Below are positions 7,631 through 12,492 of a DNA stretch of 12,738 nucleotides, piece by piece. Every line of letters begins with the position of its first letter. Within the stretch, counting starts at the first letter, position 1. Position numbers and translations under genes: made by a program. Location: assembly GCA_022562855.1 (NCBI GenBank), contig JADFON010000022.1, positions 1-12,738 of the forward strand. The letters are read 5' to 3'. Source of the stretch: Candidatus Zhuqueibacterota bacterium (lineage in GTDB: Bacteria > SM23-31). Below the pieces are notes generated by a model, which had not been told where the DNA came from, did not search any database, and was given only the letters and a program-made list of their open reading frames with translations.

Positions 7631-7732
7631 ATGAAAAATATCCTGAGAAATTTGTGTTGTAATATGATTATGTGCTGTTGCATTTGTTGTTGTAACAGCG
7701 CCTTTATTGACACACAGCCTATGTCAGAGTAA
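7631..7732 (+). CDS. Cysteine-rich attenuator leader peptide
   Basis: A 33-codon open frame from ATG 7631 to TAA 7730-7732. The peptide starts MKNILRNLCC and has cysteines at residues 9, 10, 15, 16, 17, 19, 20 and 21: eight Cys codons between 7655 and 7693, including two runs of three. Such density is characteristic of leader peptides whose translation measures charged tRNA. It is followed after 19 nt by an intrinsic terminator and then by a cysteine synthase gene, so the sensed amino acid matches the product of the operon. Polycysteine leader peptides with cysteine-responsive control are known in mycobacteria. The ribosome site is weak (CGAG directly upstream). The peptide itself probably has no function beyond being translated. 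The frame is read directly; its role is inferred from architecture. Confidence 0.85.
   Translation: MKNILRNLCCNMIMCCCICCCNSAFIDTQPMSE
7672..7701 (+). promoter_or_regulatory. Hairpin over the Cys codons (candidate pause or 1:2 stem)
   Basis: GTGCTGTTG (7672-7680) can pair with TAACAGCGC (7693-7701), nine pairs including two G-U wobbles, around a 12-nt loop. The stem covers the second half of the Cys codon run. A ribosome moving through or stalled on these codons would melt it, as in the first stem of classical amino-acid attenuators. Confidence 0.45.
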
Positions 7733-7751
7733 TGTAATATAACTATTATAT

Positions 7752-7787
7752 AACCCCTTCACTGACTTGGTGAAGGGGTTTTTTTTT
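7752..7787 (+). terminator. Attenuator terminator directly before the cysteine synthase start
   Basis: AACCCCTTCAC (7752-7762) pairs perfectly with GTGAAGGGGTT (7770-7780) around the loop TGACTTG; nine Ts run from 7779 to 7787. This is a strong intrinsic terminator for plus-strand RNA. It lies after the leader peptide and ends 7 nt before the ATG at 7795, so without readthrough the operon would not be transcribed from the upstream promoter. The loop bases CTGAC (7762-7766) could instead pair with GTCAG (7723-7727), next to the leader stop codon; this is a short candidate antiterminator. Confidence 0.88.
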
Positions 7788-7794
7788 ATAGATA

Positions 7795-8721
7795 ATGAAT
7801 TTAATCGACCTTATTGGAAATACACCTTTAATCGATTTGAGCTTCCTGTTTCCCCGGAAACCAGCGGTCTCCGTATTCGCTAAAGCGGAATGGATGAATC
7901 CCGGAGGCTCGATCAAAGACCGTCCCGTGAAACGGATGCTGACCGAAGCGGTTGCAGCCGGAAAGTTAAATCATGGGAAAATCATCCTCGATTCAAGCAG
8001 CGGCAACGCAGGAATCGCTTATGCCATGATTGGTGCGGCATTAGGTTATAAAGTCAGTATTGTGGTGCCGGGCAACGCAAGCCTTGAAAGAAAACAAAGA
8101 ATTGCAGTTCACGGCGCGCAATTGATTGAGACCGACCCGATGGAAGGATACGATGAGGCAATGAAGGAAGCACGGAGACTCTATGAAGTTTACCCGGAAA
8201 AATATTTCTTCTGCGACCAGTATTCCAATGAAAACAACTGGCTCGCACACTATGAAGGAACTGCCGTGGAAATCCTCAGCCAGGTGGACAGACCTATCGA
8301 CCATTTCATTTGCGGAGTAGGTACCGGCGGTACCATTACAGGAATAGGAAGAAGATTAAAAGAAGCGTTTCCGGGTATAACGGTTTGGTGCATCCGTCCT
8401 GAACTATGGCCCGGAATCGAAGGTCTGAAACCTCTTGATTCTCAAGATGACATTATTCCGGAGATTTTTGACGAAACTATCGTAGACGAATGGATAGATA
8501 TAACGTCGGAAGAAGCTAAGTTATGGTGCCGTGAACTGGGTAAAAACGGCTGGTTTACCGGTCAATCCTCCGGTGCGTACCTTGCAGCCTGTGAAAAGGT
8601 GATCAGCCAAATTCAGTCCGGTACGGTATTGACCCTGTTGAAGGATCTGGGAGAGAGATATTTTAGCGCAGGATTATGGCGAAATGAAACCGAAAATACT
8701 ATTACCGAAAAAAATTATTGA
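7795..8721 (+). CDS. cysM: PLP-dependent cysteine synthase, CysM type
   Basis: A 308-residue fold-type II PLP enzyme of the cysteine synthase family. It opens with LIGNTPLIDL (6-15). The PLP Lys is Lys41 in NPGGSIKDRP, the substrate loop is SSSGNAGI (67-74), the phosphate loop is GVGTGGT (174-180), and GQSSGA (256-261) is the late Ser motif. IPEIFDE and the ending GERYFSAGLW resemble M. tuberculosis CysM, which uses O-phosphoserine and the thiocarboxylated carrier CysO as sulfur donor. The neighbours encode the other parts of that pathway, which supports the same role. The Arg that favours O-phosphoserine in the mycobacterial enzyme appears to align with Lys212, so the acceptor (phosphoserine or acetylserine) is open. 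An in-frame TAG at 7789-7791 fixes the ATG at 7795, and there is no Shine-Dalgarno site. The 3' end overlaps the next gene by 38 nt. Confidence 0.92.
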   Translation: MNLIDLIGNTPLIDLSFLFPRKPAVSVFAKAEWMNPGGSIKDRPVKRMLTEAVAAGKLNHGKIILDSSSGNAGIAYAMIGAALGYKVSIVVPGNASLERKQRIAVHGAQLIETDPMEGYDEAMKEARRLYEVYPEKYFFCDQYSNENNWLAHYEGTAVEILSQVDRPIDHFICGVGTGGTITGIGRRLKEAFPGITVWCIRPELWPGIEGLKPLDSQDDIIPEIFDETIVDEWIDITSEEAKLWCRELGKNGWFTGQSSGAYLAACEKVISQIQSGTVLTLLKDLGERYFSAGLWRNETENTITEKNY

Positions 8722-9115
8722 TGAGTTTAGCAGGCAGGCTCTCGATGAGTTTCCTTATGAGTGCTGCGGATTTCTTATCGGCGGGTCTATTGAGAACGGG
8801 ATTGAAGCTGTGGAATACGTTCCCGCTAAGAACAGCCGGAACACCAACAGGAAGCGCAGGTTTGTTATTGACCCCCAGGAGTATCTCGAAGTTGAAAATA
8901 AGGCTGATTCTCAGAATAGGTCATTGATCGGTATCGTCCATTCTCATCCTGATGCACCGGATATCCCTTCAGAATATGACCGGAATCACGCTTTTGCAGG
9001 TTTTAGTTATATTATAATTTCCACGACGGAAAAAAAGATAAACGGGTTCAGATCGTGGCGATTGCAGGAAGACAGGAAGTCCTTTTTTGAGGAAGAAATT
9101 CAAGTAATTGCTTGA
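8684..9115 (+). CDS. JAMM (M67) metalloprotease, Mec-like
   Basis: A 143-residue single JAB1/MPN domain with a complete zinc-protease motif: Glu26 in PYECCGFLIG, then His86-Ser-His88, Ser96 and Asp99 in HSHPDAPDIPSEYD, fitting E-Xn-H-S-H-X7-S-X2-D. In M. tuberculosis the Mec protease of this family releases cysteine from the CysO-cysteine adduct; gene order here (CysM, JAMM, CysO fusion) supports the same task. The ATG at 8684 lies inside the end of cysM in another frame, with AGGA about 10 nt upstream. The overlap implies translational coupling. A further role in cutting the CysO-MoeB fusion after its internal Gly-Gly is possible but unproven. No signal peptide is seen, so it acts in the cytoplasm. 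Confidence 0.9.
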   Translation: MKPKILLPKKIIDEFSRQALDEFPYECCGFLIGGSIENGIEAVEYVPAKNSRNTNRKRRFVIDPQEYLEVENKADSQNRSLIGIVHSHPDAPDIPSEYDRNHAFAGFSYIIISTTEKKINGFRSWRLQEDRKSFFEEEIQVIA

Positions 9116-9221
9116 AACCGCCTTTCATGTCAATAATAGTCAGGAAAATATTCAATAATTTTGAAATAATTCCGACAAAAAAATCTTTAAAATTTCATAA
9201 ATAATAGTATATTAAGAAACT

Positions 9222-9264
9222 CTTCCGGGCGGAAAGGAAAGTTAGCCGGTCGGATAAGGAGGAG
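9222..9264 (+). promoter_or_regulatory. GC-rich hairpin and ribosome site before the CysO fusion gene
   Basis: In an otherwise AT-rich 156-nt gap, CCGGGC (9225-9230) can pair with GCCGG (9245-9249), or TTCC with GGAA at 9223-9234, or TCCG with CGGA at 9251-9254. The strong ribosome site AAGGAGG follows at 9256-9262. The competing stems could influence translation start, but they match no riboswitch class I know. Confidence 0.25.
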
Positions 9265-9271
9265 ACCAACA

Positions 9272-10696
9272 ATGCATTCCAAAGTATACATTCCTTCACC
9301 TCTTAGAAGGTTCGCAGAAGGAAATTCGGTGGTAGAGGTTGAAGGCGGAGATATTCAGACCGTATTGAACGATCTATTCAGGAAACTTCCCGATATTCAA
9401 CAGCAAATTATGGACGACAAAGGCAGCTTGAGAAATTTTGTGAATGTCTATATTAACCGGGAAGATATCCGCACGCAGGAAGGGCTTGATACCAAAGTGA
9501 ATGAAGGCGCCGAAATTCGTATTATTCCGTCAATCGCAGGGGGAAACGATGCTCCAGTGTTCAACCACAAGGAATTCAGACGGTACAGCCGGCATTTTAC
9601 TCTTCCGGAGGTTGGCGTCGATGGGCAAAAAAAATTAAAATCCGCCAAAGTGCTGATTGTCGGCATGGGTGGTCTCGGATGCCCGGTTTCTCTTTACCTG
9701 ACTGCAGCGGGAATAGGAACCATAGGCATTGTTGACTTCGATGTGATAGACGAGACAAACCTGCAAAGACAGATACTTTACGGAGTGGGGGATGTCGGTC
9801 AGCCAAAACTCAAAGTTGCCAAAGAAAGACTGAACGATCTCAATCCATATGTAGAAATCATTCTCCACGAGGAACCGTTAACTTCGGAAAATGCTCTTGA
9901 CATTATCAAAAATTATGACATTGTTGTTGACGGTACCGACAATTTTCCTACACGGTATCTTGTGAACGACGCCTGTGTATTTTTGAATAAACCGAACGTC
10001 TATGGAAGTATATTCAGATTTGACGGACAGGCATCGGTGTTTCATCACGATGGCGGACCCTGCTACCGCTGTCTCTATCCCGAACCGCCGCCGCCCGGGC
10101 TGGTTCCCTCATGTGCAGAAGGCGGAGTTCTTGGTGTATTGCCGGGTATTATCGGATCCATCCAGGCTACGGAAGCGATAAAGATAATCCTCAGGATCGG
10201 AGAGAATCTCAACAAAAGATTGATGCTGTACGATTCGCTGTCGATGAAAGTCACCGAATTAAAAACACAGCGCGACGAAAATTGTGTCGTGTGCGGAAAC
10301 AATCCAACAATTACCGAACTAATAGATTACAAGGAGTTCTGCGGTATGCCGGATGAAACAGAACAACATTCTCTGAATGACCATGAAATATCGGTCAAAG
10401 AGGTCAAAAATAGATTGGATAAGGGAGAAGAGCTTACCATTATTGATATACGGGAGCCATTTGAACTGCAAATCGCCAGTATTCCCGGTGTCAAGCACAT
10501 CCCGATGAATGCAATACCAAACCATCTCGATGAGTTTAACACCGATGAAGAATTGATCGTAATGTGCAGGACGGGTATTCGATCCGCGGAAGTGCGGGAT
10601 TTTCTTCAGAGCAAGGATTACAAAAATGCGAAAAACATGACGGGTGGTATCCGGGCATGGTCCGAAGAAATAGACTCCTCCGTGCCTATTTATTGA
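9272..10696 (+). CDS. CysO-like sulfur carrier / MoeB E1-like / rhodanese fusion protein
   Basis: A 474-residue three-domain protein. Residues 1-91 are a ubiquitin-like carrier very like M. tuberculosis CysO (IPSPLRRF, FVNVYINREDIR, ending IPSIAGG), with the Gly-Gly at 90-91 but followed by more protein. Residues 97-350 are an E1-like adenylyltransferase: nucleotide loop GMGGLG at 131-136, VDFDVIDETNLQRQ at 154-167, zinc pairs CYRC (264, 267) and CVVC (338, 341), and the E1-type Cys281 in SCAEGGVLG. Residues 370-474 are a rhodanese domain with active-site Cys432 in CRTGIRS. MoeZ, the E1-rhodanese protein of mycobacteria, makes the CysO thiocarboxylate; here carrier and enzyme are one chain. 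AAGGAGG lies about 9 nt before the ATG, and the gap of 156 nt to the JAMM gene leaves room for a separate promoter. It may also serve other carriers such as MoaD. Confidence 0.93.
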   Translation: MHSKVYIPSPLRRFAEGNSVVEVEGGDIQTVLNDLFRKLPDIQQQIMDDKGSLRNFVNVYINREDIRTQEGLDTKVNEGAEIRIIPSIAGGNDAPVFNHKEFRRYSRHFTLPEVGVDGQKKLKSAKVLIVGMGGLGCPVSLYLTAAGIGTIGIVDFDVIDETNLQRQILYGVGDVGQPKLKVAKERLNDLNPYVEIILHEEPLTSENALDIIKNYDIVVDGTDNFPTRYLVNDACVFLNKPNVYGSIFRFDGQASVFHHDGGPCYRCLYPEPPPPGLVPSCAEGGVLGVLPGIIGSIQATEAIKIILRIGENLNKRLMLYDSLSMKVTELKTQRDENCVVCGNNPTITELIDYKEFCGMPDETEQHSLNDHEISVKEVKNRLDKGEELTIIDIREPFELQIASIPGVKHIPMNAIPNHLDEFNTDEELIVMCRTGIRSAEVRDFLQSKDYKNAKNMTGGIRAWSEEIDSSVPIY

Positions 10697-11025
10697 TAAG
10701 CCGGTTTCAAAACATCAATATCGCTATATCTGAAACGCAATTTAGATAGTGTGTTAATCGCAATGAAGGCTGTTTTTCGAGCTTGATCTCCCTCAATCAA
10801 GTGTTACACCCGCTCCCGCTGAGCCGGATGGCTTTTATCCCGCCACGAAAGGGGCACTACGTGATGAGGGACGATTTACGCCGCGCCATAATTCCCCCTT
10901 TTGGCGTTAGCCATCACTACGCGAGAAGGGGAATTATGGGGGATGTCTAATCTATTTTTCTGAAATCAATAATAAAAACTTTAAGCTAACCAAAATCTGA
11001 ATTATCTCATTGAAAGGAGATTGAA
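10697..11025. other. Hairpin-rich spacer between the cysteine and peroxiredoxin genes
   Basis: No gene is visible. CTTGAT (10782-10787) and ATCAAG (10796-10801) form a short hairpin without a T tract, so it is not a convincing terminator. The palindromic repeat at 10886-10939 lies here. The last 70 nt are AT-rich and probably hold the peroxiredoxin promoter, which I could not place. Confidence 0.55.
10886..10939. repeat. Nested palindromic repeat
   Basis: CCATAATTCCCC (10886-10897) and GGGGAATTATGG (10928-10939) form a perfect 12-bp stem. Inside it TGGC-GTTA-GCCA (10902-10913) forms a second hairpin. CACTACG occurs just outside the left arm (near 10855) and again inside the loop. It looks like a dispersed non-coding palindromic element. 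Confidence 0.6.
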
Positions 11026-11664
11026 ATGTCAATACGTTTAGGGAGTGAAGCTCCCGATTTCACGCAGGAATCTTCGGAAGGTACAATCAATTTTCACGAA
11101 TGGCTTGGGGATTCCTGGGGGGTGTTGTTTTCACATCCAGCCGATTTTACACCGGTTTGTACAACGGAACTCGGACGTGCCGCAAAACTAAAACCGGAAT
11201 TTGAAAAACGGAATGTCAAGATCATCGGACTTTCGGTTGATCCGGTGAGTTCTCATAAAGAATGGATAAAAGATATAAACGAGACACAGAATACGGTGGT
11301 GAATTTCCCATTGATTGCCGATGAAGACCGCAAGGTATCCGAACTTTACGATATGATCCATCCCGACGCCGACCACACAAAGACAGTCCGGTCGGTCTTT
11401 ATAATCGGTCCGGATAAAAAAATCCGTTTGATGTTGACCTACCCGGCGTCGACCGGCAGGAATTTCGATGAACTGCTCAGGGTGATCGATTCCCTCCAGC
11501 TTACCGAATACCACAAGGTTGCAACGCCGGTTGACTGGAAAGACGGAGACGATGTGGTAATCGTCCCGGACGTGCAGGACGAAGCGGAACTAAAAGAGAG
11601 GTTTCCAAAAGGCTATAATGCCATCAAGCCGTATCTGCGGATGACGCCTCAGCCGAATAAATAA
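11026..11664 (+). CDS. 1-Cys peroxiredoxin (Prx6 class)
   Basis: A 212-residue peroxiredoxin that reduces hydrogen peroxide and organic peroxides. The active site is HPADFTPVCTTEL at residues 37-49, with peroxidatic Cys45, Thr42 and the catalytic Arg122 in TVRSVFII. Cys45 is the only cysteine in the protein, so it is a 1-Cys enzyme that needs an outside thiol for recycling. The long C-terminal arm with ATPVDWKDGDDVVIVP at about 166-181 is typical of the Prx6 class. AAGGAGA lies 5 nt before the ATG, and a strong terminator follows, so it is probably a single-gene unit. A thioredoxin or low-molecular-weight thiol could be the reductant; nothing here decides this. Confidence 0.95.
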   Translation: MSIRLGSEAPDFTQESSEGTINFHEWLGDSWGVLFSHPADFTPVCTTELGRAAKLKPEFEKRNVKIIGLSVDPVSSHKEWIKDINETQNTVVNFPLIADEDRKVSELYDMIHPDADHTKTVRSVFIIGPDKKIRLMLTYPASTGRNFDELLRVIDSLQLTEYHKVATPVDWKDGDDVVIVPDVQDEAELKERFPKGYNAIKPYLRMTPQPNK

Positions 11665-11672
11665 CAATAGCA

Positions 11673-11708
11673 ATAAAGAACGGGGTCGTCTAAGACCCCG
11701 TTCTTTAT
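11673..11708 (+). terminator. Intrinsic terminator after the peroxiredoxin gene
   Basis: A perfect 15-bp inverted repeat, ATAAAGAACGGGGTC (11673-11687) and GACCCCGTTCTTTAT (11694-11708), with the 6-nt loop GTCTAA. It begins 8 nt after the peroxiredoxin stop. The T-rich tract is part of the stem's outer end. Confidence 0.9.
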
Positions 11709-11780
11709 CTAATGTCCTGTTAAATAACGCATATTTTTAGTTGGTTTAACGGGATGAGCACGATGAATTAGCACAGACAT

Positions 11781-11859
11781 TCCTGTCAGCCCATTTTTTT
11801 TGGTCTAAGAATTAAACAAATAAGACTAAATATCTTGTATATCCTGTCCAAAAAAAATG
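11781..11859. repeat. Small element with 12-bp inverted repeats
   Basis: CATTTTTTTTGG (11792-11803) and CCAAAAAAAATG (11848-11859) are exact inverted repeats 44 bp apart. TCCTGTC occurs in direct orientation at 11781-11787 and 11842-11848. The set resembles a short degenerate repeat or miniature element; it encodes nothing. Confidence 0.45.
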
Positions 11860-11875
11860 TATCAAATATTGTTTA

Positions 11876-11969
11876 ACGCAGCGCTAATGCTGCGTGACAT
11901 AAATCGTTGACAAGGATAATTTGTTCTCTGTTGGTGTTATCACCAACAAACAACAGAAGAGCGATGCTC
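11876..11969. repeat. Cluster of three hairpins
   Basis: ACGCAGC/GCTGCGT at 11876-11895 (6-nt loop), TGTTGGTG/CACCAACA at 11929-11948 (4-nt loop), and GAGC/GCTC around GAT near 11959-11969. The first two are perfect. They could belong to a structured RNA, but no promoter is evident and no known RNA family is recognised. Confidence 0.4.
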
Positions 11970-12121
11970 GAAAAAAACTGAGCAGATTTTATACTATTGT
12001 CAGAAATTATTGACACAATGTACTAGAGTCTTTTGTTCAACAACCTTGATTCTTCTGCTCAAAGACAGTTTGAAATAATCAACAATTTTTTGGATAACAA
12101 CCGGACCATTTTACCTGTCAT

Positions 12122-12196
12122 TTACCAATCCGTCTCATATTTGACGCCTCCGCCGAACACCACGTCGTAATCTGTAAAATTCACTGCATAAATTGC
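12122..12196 (-). pseudogene. Possible remnant of an outer-membrane beta-barrel C-terminus
   Basis: On the minus strand a 24-residue frame reads AIYAVNFTDYDVVFGGGVKY and ends ETDW before TAA. Alternating hydrophobic and polar residues with FGGGVKY resemble the last strands of small outer-membrane beta-barrels. An in-frame TAG directly precedes it (12197-12199), and no start or ribosome site is present. It is probably a leftover of a lost gene, or chance. Confidence 0.25.
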
Positions 12197-12422
12197 CTAA
12201 GGGTATATTACCCTGTGAATCGGGCGGTTGATTAATTCTGCCGGCTTTTTCATTTTCCAGTATTCCCATCTTTTCCTTCGGATATCGCTTCCAAAATTCA
12301 TTTAAAATTCACAAGATTATTCAGTTTTTCTTTATAATATATACGGAAGAAGCAATAATTCAAGGTTTACTTCCGTTAGAAATCTATATTATTTTCTATT
12401 CTTGTTATCCCTCATTTAGCTA

Positions 12423-12451
12423 TTGCATTTTCGGCACATTGTCGTTATAAT
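12423..12451 (+). promoter_or_regulatory. Sigma70-type promoter of the GYD-domain gene
   Basis: TTGCAT (12423-12428), 17 nt, then the consensus TATAAT (12446-12451). Transcription should start near 12458, about 35 nt before the ATG at 12493. AAGGAA about 9 nt before the ATG can act as ribosome site. Confidence 0.65.
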
Positions 12452-12492
12452 ACGTTAATTAATAATTTTCCATCATTAAGGAACTTTACATT

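Larger units (their letters stand above)
11709..12492. other. Repeat- and hairpin-rich spacer before the GYD gene
   Basis: About 780 nt without an intact gene. It contains a 12-bp inverted repeat with direct repeats (11781-11859), three hairpins close together (11876-11969), a possible decayed beta-barrel tail on the minus strand (12122-12196), an inverted repeat ACGGAAG/CTTCCGT (12343-12376), and the promoter at 12423-12451. Confidence 0.55.

Noticed and set aside
7752-7787. Terminator explained as the end of an unrelated small RNA gene between 7527 and 7787
   Set aside because: Possible in principle, but the Cys-rich frame in the transcript, its spacing to the terminator and the cysteine synthase gene directly after it are explained much better by attenuation.
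7527-7795. SAM, cobalamin or similar sulfur-related riboswitch before cysM
   Set aside because: No conserved core of these riboswitches was recognised; the AT-rich leader and the Cys-codon frame point to translation-based sensing.
10782-10801. Hairpin CTTGAT/ATCAAG as terminator of the CysO fusion gene
   Set aside because: The stem is only 6 bp, is about 85 nt from the stop codon and has no T tract after it.
12197-12301. 34-codon minus-strand open frame as a real small gene
   Set aside because: No ribosome site, no promoter and no recognisable family; kept only as context for the possible gene remnant.
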